Source: Deroplatys truncata
Lineage: Eukaryota > Arthropoda > Insecta > Mantodea > Mantidae
Reading direction: 5' to 3'
Length of the DNA: 64,000 bases
Assembly (NCBI GenBank): GCA_030765065.1
Contig: CM060983.1
Coordinates: 51,396,067 to 51,460,066, forward strand
In this document: positions 45,277-55,930 of the stretch, piece after piece
Layout: every line of letters starts with the position of its first letter
Position numbering within the stretch: the first letter of the stretch is position 1
Made by a program: the position numbers and the translations under genes
The notes under the pieces: generated by a model
Database searches by the model: none
What the model was told of the DNA's origin: nothing
Seen by the model: only the letters and a program-made list of their open reading frames with translations

Positions 45277-45330
45277 CCCCAAAGTTCAGCAGTAACAGGC
45301 TTGGTCACTAGCTGGATAAGTGACGTCTAG
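45277..45330 (+). repeat. 5S rRNA-like segment I in LINE 3' region (copy 1)
   Basis: AAAGTTCAGCAGTAACAGGC, then TTGGTCACTAGCTGGATAAG and TGACG, follows the order of the 5S rRNA internal control region (AAGTTAAGCA...GGGC...GGTTAGTACTTGGATGGGTGACCG). It is more degenerate than its counterpart at 60250-60305. Confidence 0.65.
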
Positions 45331-45439
45331 CGGTGACCCGCCCGCCTACTACTTTGTATATTCCTTAAACCTTAGTCCCAATTTCCATTCTGCTTCGCTG
45401 CCATGCCGGCCTGCTTAGCTTGACGACCACGCAAGCAGC

Positions 45440-45510
45440 CGACAAAGTTAAGCAGTATTGGGCTTGGTCACCACTTGGACGCATGACCGCCCAGGTGGGT
45501 TCTCCGAGAC
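45440..45510 (+). repeat. 5S rRNA-like segment II in LINE 3' region (copy 1)
   Basis: AAAGTTAAGCAGTATTGGGC, then TTGGTCACCACTTGGACGCA and TGACCGCCCAGGTGGG, a close match to the second half of animal 5S rRNA including box A, the intermediate element and box C. The first half of 5S is absent. Confidence 0.75.
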
Positions 45511-45659
45511 CCAACAACGAACCAAATAGCTTGCGTAAATCTTTATTTACATACAGTATGGCACAGGTAAAGCAGCATTGATTTATATCCCGCCCAGGTA
45601 AACCTGAGCGACCTGCTCCCGATTTCTGGATTACTGTGCCAGCGATCCTGTTGCCATAT

Positions 45660-46680
45660 TCTATCAAGTTTAGATGAGTGGGTGGTAGATTTAAACGCCG
45701 TAAATTACCGCAGATACGTTATAAATAAATGAGGTCTATAAATGCACAAGATGTCACGCACTTTTATGCAGCAGCTACCGCCGAAAATACGTAATTTGTT
45801 ACATACATAATGAGTTAAACTAATTAGCTAATCTCATTATAGGAGCTAAGGTTTGAGGTGATATAATAAGTGGATTTACAATGCACTTATCTTAAGCTGA
45901 AATCAAGTAACAGTAAATAATTTCCGAGATTACAGTCGTATTCTTAAGTAACACCTGATTCATTCTATAGCATTTGTTTATTCTAGGTTTAATTATTTTA
46001 GAACAATTGCTCACTATCCATCTCCCATTTAATAAAGGGATTTCAATTTGGTGGGTCCAATAAGCCTGAGAAGGAAATTAAAGTTAGAATATATATTGCT
46101 TGCGCGTGTCCCACAGTTCACCAAAGAGTTTCTTTGCAAAGGATCAAGTGGACCACGTGACTGTCGTTTGAATAGAACGAAATCAGTGTTATTTTAATCA
46201 CCCCATCCGGTACCATAAATCATTGCGGGTGAAATAAAACGGGAGGCGTGAATCATTAGGGAGAGTAAAAAAAAAGAGAGGTTTTCCTGTGGGACCTCTC
46301 TAAATGTCATTACAAGGAACTCTTCTCGTCTATTGTGTTTCCTTTTGAATTAAAATACACGCCTTCACCCCTTTCTTCGCTTGATCCTTTGTGTGCCTTA
46401 AAGCATTCTATTCTTCCAGTTTCTTTGAGTAAACTAAAAGAAGGTAAAAACAAACACGACAAAAGTGGTCAGCTGCTTTGTGCTGTTCACCACATGCTAG
46501 ATGACTTTTGGTGAGACAAAGAAAGAAGACGTGCAGAGAGAAACCAGGAAATGAGGGAATCAAAAACATAGTCAATGAGAATATGAGAGTTGTATGGCTG
46601 TAATTTACTTTTTACTTTTAAGAGCTTAAATAATTAAAATACTTGCCGTCAAGAAATGCCTACAACCTCTGCAAGCTTTT
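45660..46680. other. Unassigned stretch
   Basis: No repeat partner, tRNA-like sequence or convincing frame. Confidence 0.35.
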
Positions 46681-46756
46681 TCTTACTTCCTCAACCCAAA
46701 ATTTCGATCTCGGGATTTTAAGAAAATACATGTTTTGAGTTCCCTGAATTAAAAAA
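46681..46756 (-). mobile_element. Family B 3'-end fragment cut by copy A11
   Basis: TCTTACTTCCTCAACCCAAA, TTTCGATCTCGGGAT and AAATACATGTTTTGAG correspond to the start of a reverse B copy. It stops at the A-run where A11 inserted, and no continuation is seen after A11. Confidence 0.6.
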
Positions 46757-47585
46757 TCTGATGTGTTACACTCACATGACTTTCTCTACTCTTGTACAAA
46801 CTATTTTTACAAACTCTTATTTTCCACCTATTTCATATTTCATAGAAATACAGTAGCCTTTAAGCATAGACATATCTCTTATTAGCTGGTTGCTAGGTGC
46901 AGCATCATTCCCTTTCCCACAAATTAATACTCTTTGCATATCCAAGACAAAAAAATGAATAACGAATTCCCATTTGAGAAAATAAGTATTGAAAAATTTA
47001 AGGGAATAACAAGCAATATCTCGAAAATGGTTCACTCAACCAAAAAAATGTATATCACATAAATTGCGTATTTTAATGCGGTCTATACTTTTTGTGCAGT
47101 AAAATTTTGTCCATCTCTTATGGTTTACCAGTTATGCAAAAGTCGTTCACAATGAAGAACACTTTTGGAGACATTCCCAGAAAATTCAAGATATACATTT
47201 AATTTGACATGAAAATATCTTAAACATATGATATTTTAATCAAAATCGTTAGAGCTATTTGAAAAAATTAAAATTTTCTAAAAATGTTCCATGCAAAGGA
47301 TAATCTGGGGTGGGGGGATTTTCTTGAAAACCTTCGTATTGCATCCCTGGAATATACTGAACCTAAATACCAAGTTTGGTGCTTTTCCAACTGTTAGTTT
47401 CTGAGTTATGCTGTTCACAGACACACACACACACAGACACAGACACACACACACGGACATGTTTCCAAAAATACTTTTTTTGGATTCAGGGAGTCTCAGA
47501 ACATATATTTCCGGTGAAATCTCGGTATCGGATTTTTGGGTGGAATACAATACTTCCCCTACTAACTATACGTAGTAGAGAAAGT
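46757..47585 (+). mobile_element. Family A element, copy A11
   Basis: TCTGATGTGTTACACTCACA to GTAGTAGAGAAAGT. An internal deletion near 46845 removes about 90 bp that full copies carry. The CA tract is at about 47419-47455. Confidence 0.9.
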
Positions 47586-47705
47586 AAAAAAACAAACAAT
47601 TTTAGTGAATGGTCTTAAAGCTATGTCCCTGTCTGTCCTATATGTCAGCAGTTTACATAAAAGCTACTTATTTAACGGATTACCCTACTCTTTGTAGCAC
47701 TAAAA

Positions 47706-48481
47706 GCTTGTTCACAACCTACAAGAACGGTAACCAGAACGAGAAAGATGAAATACGTGTATTCAAATGGGAGCGTTCACAATCGACTTGCAACTTTTAA
47801 CTTTTTTGTTCTCGTTCCCGAGCAGGGCATATTAGATCCATATTGTGCATATTAGACTCTTCACTCTAGAGGTAATTCTAGGCGGCCGTGACATGAAACA
47901 GCCGCTAGTGTTCTCTATAGTCGCAAGTTGGAAACATGAAACTGCAAGAAATTAGCAGTAAATGTGCTTCCTAACCTCATCCCGACATCCGCTAATCCAA
48001 TGAGCGTTGGTTCCTCCGGTGAAAGGGTCATCCATAATTTGTGTTTATGCAACTCAAAACTGGCCTCAAAAACAATGGAAAAAGCTACAAAGAACAGCAG
48101 AAACCGGTGGAAATCAAAAAAAGAACCATAAACAGCTATAATATATATCATTAAATGAAGGAATGAAAGCTTGGCTCAACTAGACGGATCGGAAATGTAA
48201 TGGAAATGCATTTAGATAATGTTTACTCTATCGAATTTTGACGTTGGCTAATCCGCATTATGTTGGCTAAATTGGAAGTAGTGTAAAACTATCATTGCCC
48301 GGTTAAAAACAAATGAAATCCCAATGCGCAAAATTGACTTCCACTTTGTGATCGATATGATCATCGATGTGCATTCGCGTTCTCGTTACCGAACTGTTGT
48401 GAACCAATAGCTTGTATGGTGTATTGCTTCCCGTTCTCGTTTGCGTTCGGGTTACCGTTCTCAAGCGGTTGTGAACCAGCC
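47706..48481. mobile_element. DNA element with ~38-bp inverted repeats, class unresolved
   Basis: Left end GCTTGTTCACAACC...AAGAACGGTAACC, right end complemented GGCTGGTTCACAACC...GAGAACGGTAACC. Further GTTCTCGTT-type motifs recur inside, on both strands (near 47806, 48378, 48432). No transposase frame. Target duplication not determined. Confidence 0.65.
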
Positions 48482-48800
48482 TTTACATCCCCAAGGACTT
48501 ACAAGCCAAGGCTTTGAGTCAGTAGTCTATCGAGGAGCAAGCAAACTCGGGATCATAGCATATCCAGGATGGGTGATCAGCCCAATGTCTGGTATAGCGG
48601 TGAACAAGAAGGAAATAAAGTGTACTGATGAAAGGCATGATAGCAAAATTCGCGGATCAAATTACCCAACCCAAAATTCGCCTAGCGAGAAAGGAACAAC
48701 GCGAAAAAACCGACCAACCTAACCAACCGGGGTAGGTTGGTTGCCCCGGGTTTTGAGCCCGAGACCTCCCGAATTCGAGTCGCACACTGACATTAAAAAC
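48482..48800 (-). mobile_element. tRNA-derived SINE, family b, copy 1
   Basis: The minus strand has a box-B region GGGCTCAAAACCCGGGG followed by GGTTTTTTCGCGTTGTTCC, then GGGCTGATCACCCATCCTGG and a tail TGTAAGTCCTTGGGGATG. The plus-strand copy at 55390-55690 shares this order. Confidence 0.7.
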
Positions 48801-49199
48801 TACAATATTAAATTTTATTTATAAATCAGTCTTCTTTTATGGAGCGAGGAGAAGATTTTAAAGCAGTTCACTCAAATCAAAACAGCAGCTGTTCTATAAG
48901 AATACCTCCATAATTTTACTTTCTCCACCATATGCCTAGTAGGTGGAGGAAATATTCCACCCCACACAAAAATTCTATACCAGATTTCATCAGAAAGCAT
49001 CCTTAATTAAAAAAATATCAAAGTTAAAAAATCTTCTTGTGTGTGTGTGTGTGAATGCCATAACTCAAAAACGAAGTGTTAGAAAAATGCAAATCTGGCA
49101 TTTAAGTTGACTACCTTACAAAGATGCGGCGCAAAGATTTTCAAGATAATCCCCCCACTCCAAACAACCCTTTTCATGGAAAATTTATCGATTCTTTTT

Positions 49200-49313
49200 A
49201 CTTTCTCTACTACATACAGTAAGTAGAGGAAGTATTGTATTACACCCAAAAAATCGATACCGAGACCCCCTGAATCCAAAAAAAAGCATTTTTGGAAACA
49301 TGTCCGTGTGTGT

Positions 49314-49374
<61 letters not shown>

Positions 49375-50165
49375 CAGCATAACTCAGAAACCAACAGTCG
49401 GCTAAACACCAAACTTGGTATTTAGGTTCAGTATTTTCCAGAGATGCGACACGCAGCTTTTCAAGAAAATCCCTTACCCCAGATTACCGTTTACATGGAA
49501 GATTTTTCGAAAATTTTAATTTTCTCAAAAATGCCTTTAACGATTTTGATTAAAATATCATATGCTTAAGATATTTTCATGACAAAATGTTTATCTTGCA
49601 TTTTCTGGGAATGTTTCCAAAGTATTCTTCATTGTGAACAACTTTTGCATAACTGGTAAACCATAAGAGATAGACAAAGTTGTACTACACAAAAAATGTA
49701 AATCGCATTAAAATACACAATTTATGTCATATGCATTTTTTTTTTGGAGTGAACCATTTCCGAGATATTGCTTGTTATTCCCTTAAATTTTTCAATATTT
49801 ATATTCTCAAATGGGAATTTGTTATTCATTTTTTTTCTCTTGGATATGCAAAGAGTATTAATCTATGGCAAAGAGAATGGTGCTGCACCTAGCAATCAGG
49901 TATTAAGAGATATGTATATGCTTAAAGGTTACTGTATTTCTATATTGCCCTTGCAAATACAAAACAAGGGGAACATAGTACTCCTTAAGCGATAGTCAAA
50001 TATTTTTAGAACTGGTCGCTAGGTGTAAAATGTTATTCTTTTTGCATGTCAAAAGATAGTTTCTGCAAATGTTTATCTCGATTAATATGAAATAGATGGA
50101 GAATAAGAGTTTGTAAAAATAGTTTTACAAGAGTAGAGAAAGTCATGTGAGTGTAACACATAAGA
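49200..50165 (-). mobile_element. Family A element, copy A12
   Basis: Full length, with ACTTTCTCTACTACATACAG at the left and GTGTAACACATAAGA at the right. It carries the longest (GT)n of all copies (about 49305-49372). Confidence 0.9.
49305..49372. repeat. (GT)n microsatellite inside copy A12
   Basis: More than 30 GT units with one TATG interruption, at the position where every A copy has a shorter CA/GT tract. Confidence 0.95.
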
Positions 50166-51414
50166 AAGTTTTTTATTTATTTTTTAAAAAATAGCACTAA
50201 CGATATATTAAAGATATATGTAATATAAATACCATATGCTAAATATATTCACATGAAAAATAACATTTGTATATTGAACATTAAACGCTAAGCGATACGC
50301 AAAAACGTACTACACAAAAAATGCAGATCTCTTTAAAACACAGAATTTATTTCAAACAAATTTTATCGTGGAGCCAACCATTTCCAGACATCCGTTATTA
50401 TGGTTCGAATTGTTCAATATTTAGTCATTCTCTTAAAGTCCTGTCAAGATTTAGTTGTTTCTCGCGATGTCATGGAAACACTGAGGAATTTTAAGACCGG
50501 TTTATAGCGTCCAGTTGTTAAACATTTCACTATCACTATTCCCTTTGCATCTATAACAAAATGTGTAATGTAGCTGTTCGTACATAGGTTTATCTCGATT
50601 AAAATGAAGTAGATAGGAAAATAAACTTCCGTAAGAATAATTTGTATACCCACTAATAAGGGATAAAGGGTTGAGATGGTCATAACTTTCCTACTGGTAA
50701 AAGAAAGTCTATTTTTTTCATCAATGAACACTAAAAGTGTTACAGAATTCGCTTTGAAAAATTTGGCTATTTATGTTAAAAAGATAATGGATCATCAATG
50801 TGTTAAGTTTAATATAGGCGAGATAGCACATTATTCTACCCTTAAGTGGTCTCTCATAAGTTTGAAATAGCTACTAACAGATTTTTCGTTTCTAATGGCC
50901 GTGTGCACCATCCTCGTTAAACAAATCCTTCAGCTTACCGCAGTAAGAATTTGACCGGGGTAATCATCACACAGCGGTGTACCAATGTTCACCGCAGTTT
51001 AGGTGACAGGCGTTTCTGGCAGGCGCTCCCCTTAGTTTAGCGCACCGTTCATTGCAGGTAAACTCTATATTGAACGCACCCGGATGTACATCACGTCGTC
51101 TGTTTTTCACTTGTTCTACCTCTTTGCTGAAGCGCATGCATGTAGTTCAGCATGCAATGGAGAAAGCAAAAGCAGACCCAGTTTCTCTATTACGTTATTA
51201 AATATAACATCAATTCTTAAGAAAAGATAGAAAGTACAGAGATAGAAGCAATAACTTTAAGATGGACACGTGGGAAAAGCTGGCCTTAGAAATAATTAGA
51301 AAAATATGCTCAACTATTATAGATGTTTTTTCTTTCTTTCCACACTGGCTAAATTCCAGTTAGCTTAGCCGACATTCACTGAAAGACAGGCAGAAAAAAG
51401 AAAAAAAAATAAAA

Positions 51415-51490
51415 TATTCCGGAACAAGGTTTGAACCTGGAACCTCTTGAATAAGAGGCGCACATGCTACCCCGACACCACAATGACGAT
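51415..51490 (-). repeat. tRNA-like segment (SINE head)
   Basis: On the minus strand, GTGGTGTCGGGGTAGCAT (box A-like) and CAGGTTCAAACCTTG (box B) have tRNA-like spacing, and an anticodon-like arm CCTCTTATTCAAGAGG lies between them. The acceptor ends do not pair, so a SINE head or decayed tRNA is preferred over a gene. Confidence 0.45.
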
Positions 51491-51518
51491 CTTAGATTTT
51501 AGATTTTGGTACTGATGT

Positions 51519-52050
51519 TGGGGCAGCATTTTTAACACTTAAATGATTTCACTCTAATTATATAATATAATTCAATAACAGCCCGCCTTAAAGTAATATG
51601 TGTATGTAACTATATATAAAAAGTGTATATTACAGTCATTGTAAATGTTTATATTATTGTATCCATGTTAAATAATGTTATGTGAATGTATTAGTAATTT
51701 AATAATGTAGGAGCTGTGAGAATAATAGGTTAAACGTTGCTAACAATGAGGTAACCTTGAGGCAATAATGAGTTTGAGAGTTTAACAATACTACTTCTGA
51801 GTCTTGGAAGCAATAATGTAATTTTAGTGACAGTTTATAAAATAGCCAATCAACAACAGAAAAAGCTTAAGTTAAATGAAGGTATTCTATTGGAGTCAGA
51901 AAATTTTACAAATGTAGAGTTCAGTTGCCTGCAGACAATGTTTGTAAACGAATGCGAGACACGTCCTCGAGAAGTACAATACGTATTCGTGTGGGACAAA
52001 AATAGTTTACGTGTTAAAAAGTGCAAGTATTTAATAAAAACATCTCACAG

Positions 52051-52100
<50 letters not shown>

Positions 52101-52443
52101 CAGTGAAGTGTTATATAAATCGCGTCAAGCATTAATAAAAAGGAGTGAGGTAAAATTATGATCTTTGTAAGCCTACGTTCTTGTTGCACCACAACCCTGC
52201 AAAGAGAAACATGTCTCTAAGAATAATACTGACGCAGCCGAGGCAACCATAAATATTTAAAACCTAAAGAAACAGTCAAATTACAAATTTAATATTTTTA
52301 AAAATTGGGGCAAAGGCGGTTGCAACTACTTCAAGTTCGGCTCCCCAACAGTTTAAATATAGTATAACTCCTTCAATACAACCTACTTAAAAATTGACGT
52401 CAAAAGCGTCGTCCAAATAACGTAACGAAACTATCTTCTTCAA
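51519..52443 (+). mobile_element. Solo LTR-alpha, copy 5
   Basis: Starts TGGGGCAGCATTTTTAACAC (first G of GAGG changed) and ends CTTCTTCA(A). Duplication ATGT (51515-51518, 52444-52447). About 60 bp in the middle are missing and a microsatellite has expanded inside. Confidence 0.85.
52049..52101. repeat. (CT)n(AT)n tract inside LTR-alpha
   Basis: The short CTCTCTATATCAG of other LTR-alpha copies is expanded here to about 14 CT plus 13 AT units. Confidence 0.95.
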
Positions 52444-52945
52444 ATGTCTTCAGGTTACCGGATTCCTATACCTGTGCAATCAAGTATTTAATATTCCTGA
52501 AAATGTAGTAATTGCACCAAATCCATTCATTATTCCCTTATTTCTGCCTTGTTCTTGGAACTATGCTTCAACTGATATAATTGTGATATGAAACGCCGTG
52601 AGTGAGTGAATTTTCGTTACGTCTTAGATCAGGATATTTAAGGCACCTGTCGCACAAACAGGCCTTAAAGCATTACAAATTACAAAGTACATTAAAGAAG
52701 CTCTATCAGGATGTATCGAGTGTATTTATTCTTTGGGAATTCTAACCTATACCGTTCCGCCATAGCACAAGTAACGTTGGAAATAATCGAAGAAAACCGG
52801 TCGATCATAGCCGGTCAGATTTAACCGTGGTAAAATCCTCGATAAACTTTTACCGGCGTCGATGCACCACAAATGACAGTTCACCACGGTAAAGTCCATA
52901 TTTTACCACGGTAAAATCTTGATCGAGAATGGTGCACATGGGCAT

Positions 52946-53559
52946 GAATGTTGCCGTTCTCTGTTTTACAGCCTAGCTGTGTGTTTCTCTCCCTGTCCCT
53001 TTCTCGATTACAAAGCAACAATTTCTGAAAATTCATTCCGAGGACCTCAAAACCTGTATTCCTGTGAAATCATGAACACAATACTTCCTCTAGGTAAGCC
53101 GTAGAGAAAGCGTAACAAGTAGTACAGTTTTAAAATTGTCAAACAGGGCTGTGAAGAACGGCGGCTAATGAACCGAATGTTAATTTGCTATCGCTGGTCA
53201 GAAATACGAAAATCCCCTTTAGGAAGACGATCTTCCAGGAAACGCGCTATATACTTACAAGTCATGTAGTTCCCTAGGGAGTTGACGGTGCAGAATCATC
53301 GGGAGTCGTTAGTGTCACGAATGTCTGTCAATACCAGTTCATTACAGGAACGCTTCAAGGCAAGTAGAGTTGTAAACACTGGTGGAGTCCCCCTTCCCTC
53401 CTTAAGATACCGCATTGGGGGTAAATAACCCCAGTCGCACAAACATCTACAACTGTGTCACTCAAACGGTGGTCTGCGGTTCACTTGCTGTCTGAGGGTC
53501 GTAGAACATCAGAAAAAGTGGGGCTTCCCCTTGGCTTTTCTCGCTTTGATTGAGCGAGA
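52946..53559. other. Mostly unassigned; small family B end fragment
   Basis: 53030-53115 resembles a family B 3' end (GGACCTCAAAACCTGTATT ... CCGTAGAGAAAGCG). The rest is unrecognised. Confidence 0.4.
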
Positions 53560-53995
53560 TTGAATATTGGGAACACATTTTGCGTAATTTTGTATAACTG
53601 GTAAACCACAAGAGATACAGAAAAGCTTACTACAAAAAAAGAAATAAATAACTAGATCCTGTTAAAACACACAAGCAGTATCAAATTAATATATGATGAT
53701 AAATATTTCAGAGATATTCTTTGTTTATGGTTTGAATTTTCGAATATTTTTTTCAAGTGCTAAGTCGCTATTCGGTTTTCTCTCTTTATCATGCAAAGAG
53801 CATGAAAATACAAAGCTCCGGTTTAAAACGCTTGACTATTACTTCAGTCTCTTGTATACCCCTTTCACCTACAACGAAATATGTAATGAAACCATTTCTA
53901 CAAATGTTTGTCTTGATTAATATGGAGGAGATAGAAGTTCCAAGAATAGTTCTAGAAGACTAGGTAGAACAATTCATATGAATGTAACACAACAT
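53560..53995 (-). mobile_element. Strongly diverged family A/B fragment
   Basis: TAACTGGTAAACCACAAGAG, CATGCAAAGAGCATG and CTACAACGAAATATGTAATG follow family order in reverse, ending ATGAATGTAACACAACA. It is the most diverged copy seen. Confidence 0.6.
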
Positions 53996-54915
53996 ATTTT
54001 TTAAGTGTTATCACCAATCATTTCAGGAAAAGAGTACGGAATTTCAAAGCGAGGATACATATAGTGTCACGATTAACATAAAGTAAATAGAAAACGAATA
54101 GCTTTTGTAAGAACAGGTTGTAGAATAGTGTACAGAGGAGGTAATATGAGTGTAACGCGTTAGAATTTGTAGGTAAATATCCTGTCATGGAGAATTAGCT
54201 GCTGGCTTTTCGCATCTAATATGTTCCTCACGCCTTCAGTTTATTCTGTCGGAAGAAGTACACACTATGTCGATGCTAGAATATTCTCGTCTCGAACGTT
54301 CAAGGTTGTTCTAAACTAGTCACTAGCGAATGTTATATGTGTTCCGGGAGCTAGCAGCGCGTTCACAATTCAAGGTTACTCAAAAGTTTACGAAATTGGA
54401 GAGACATGGACATCTGTACAATACGATAGGCATTGTAGGAGTTTTGTTGGTCTTGAAGAGCCATTACGGGGTTACCTTGTCAGAAAAGGAAAAACTATCG
54501 CATAGGCGTTTATGGTACTGAAGTTGATATACTACCTGCAGCCTTGTAAACCAAATTTCAAAACGAAGACACTTGTCAGAGCGTCCTTGCAGAAATCGCC
54601 ATTTCGCAGGGGTGGTGTAATGAAAAGACAGCTTGTATAGGAGTTAGGGCGCCGGTTCAAGACCAGAGCCTTGAGGAACCCCTGCTTTGAAGAGAATGCA
54701 AGGGGAGAGAGACTGATCGAAAGAAACCTGAAAACAGCTGTAGTAGAGAATCAGCAACACGTGAATAAGTGAATCAGGGAAATTATAATTCTTATATTCT
54801 GTATTGCTTTAAATATTCCTCAGTTGTATACTTCGCTGATTTTACATTTTCATTCTTTTAATTTTATCTTGAAGAATTCCATGGAAATTTTAAATTCTAT
54901 TATAATAACAATAAA
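53996..54915. other. Mostly unassigned stretch
   Basis: 54000-54170 may be another eroded A/B end (GAGTGTAACGCGTTAGA). Nothing else is recognised. Confidence 0.35.
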
Positions 54916-54916
54916 A

Positions 54917-55391
54917 CTCTGATGTGTTACAGTCACATGACTTTCTCTACCCACTGTCATTGTTTCTATACTACGTCTACAAACCATTCTTGTGAAAACA
55001 TATTACTTTCTCTACATGCACGTAATACACATGCACGTATAGCGTGCGCGAAGTAATGCCTTAAACCCAAAAATTCGGTAGCTATTTCTGAAATGATTTA
55101 TTTGGATTAAAATGTAGTAGATAGAAGTAAAGCTTTAGTAAGACTGGTTTGTATAACTACTAAAAGATAGAGGTTAAAGAAACTCATGTGATGTATCAAT
55201 CCGATTGTTTACTTTCTGTACCTCTGACCTAATATTAGAGGAATATTGATATTTCTCCCAGGAATTAAATGTCTAACTTTCACCGGAAATGCGTGCATAC
55301 AAACCCCTGAATCCGAAAAAAGAAAGAAAAGAAAGAAAAACTTCTGTGCTCGTATATCTTTCTCTCTGTATGTATGTGTGTGTGTCTGTGT
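54917..55391. mobile_element. Cluster of family A/B fragments
   Basis: 54917-54985 is a forward 5' end (CTGATGTGTTACAGTCACA). 55003-55198 is a reverse B 5' half ending ACTCATGTGATGTATCA. From 55208 a reverse B 3' half begins (TTTACTTTCTGTACC) and runs through a GT tract (55373-55392) into a SINE. The two reverse halves meet head-to-tail at CAATCCGATTG. Confidence 0.6.
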
Positions 55392-55690
55392 GCATTTCAA
55401 CGGCCCGGGTTCAAACCCAGGGACCTGCATGTGGGATTTATGGTGGACGAAGCGGCGTCTGGGCGGGTTTTCTCCGGGTTCTCCGGTTTCCCCCGCCATT
55501 CATTCCACCGACTGCTCCATCATCACCTTTCCTTTCATGCGTTTCACCCTCATTTCGTTTCATCTACTTCCTTCATCCCATACCAGGCATCGGGCTGATC
55601 ACCCATCCTGGATATTCTGTCTGATCCATGAGTGTCTGCTCCTCGACGGGCCTCTGACTCCAGGCACCCGCCTGTAAGTCCTGGGGGTGT
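55390..55690 (+). mobile_element. tRNA-derived SINE, family b, copy 2
   Basis: Box B GGGTTCAAACCCAGGG at about 55408, CCGGGTTCTCCGGTTTCCCC, GGGCTGATCACCCATCCTGG and a tail with repeated GTAAGTCCT. Box A is not clear. Confidence 0.7.
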
Positions 55691-55737
55691 AAGTCCTATA
55701 TAAGAGGAGGGTAAACAGATAATGAATGAATGAGTGA

Positions 55738-55924
55738 AATTCGTTATTCATTTTGTTTTGTCCTGGTAATGTAAAGAGAATGGAATGCGCTACATAGAAA
55801 CCGGCTGTTAAAATATTTTACTATCGCTTAAAGCCTCGATTAACATGAATCATATGGAGAATAAGCGTTTGTAAAAATAGTTTGTACAAGAGTAGAGAAG
55901 GCCATGTGAGTGTAACACATCAGA
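55738..55924 (-). mobile_element. Family A 5'-end fragment
   Basis: From TTCGTTATTCATTTTG to GTGTAACACATCAGA in reverse. The 3' two thirds are absent. Confidence 0.8.
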
Positions 55925-55930
55925 TTTTTT

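Larger units (their letters stand above)
44372..45640 (+). mobile_element. 5'-truncated Jockey/CR1-like LINE, copy 1
   Basis: A broken RT region (44378-45058) is followed by a GC-rich segment, two 5S-rRNA-like segments (45277-45330, 45440-45510) and an end resembling GATTTCTGGATTACTG. The whole aligns with the minus-strand copy at 59886-61112, so both derive from one LINE family. Copy 1 extends farther 5'. Confidence 0.8.
48917..50665 (-). mobile_element. Family B copy interrupted by family A (A12)
   Basis: The left part 48917-49199 starts ACTTTCTCCACCATATGCC and contains a GT tract. After A12 the B sequence resumes with AAAATAGCACTAACG and runs to GTATACCCACTAATAAGGG. The split is in the T-rich run that follows the CATGGAA block. 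Confidence 0.75.
50895..52945. mobile_element. DNA element with short inverted repeats, containing LTR-alpha
   Basis: ATGGCCGTGTGCACCAT at 50895-50911 pairs with complemented ATGCCCATGTGCACCAT at 52929-52945. Inner parts also mirror each other loosely (CTCG...TTACCG...; several GGTAAAAT/ACCACGGTAAA palindromes at 52830-52920). LTR-alpha copy 5 and a tRNA-like piece lie inside. No transposase was found, so the class is open. Confidence 0.5.

Noticed and set aside
49185-49412. Frame with a long (HT)n run
   Set aside because: Created by the GT/CA tract inside family A copy A12.
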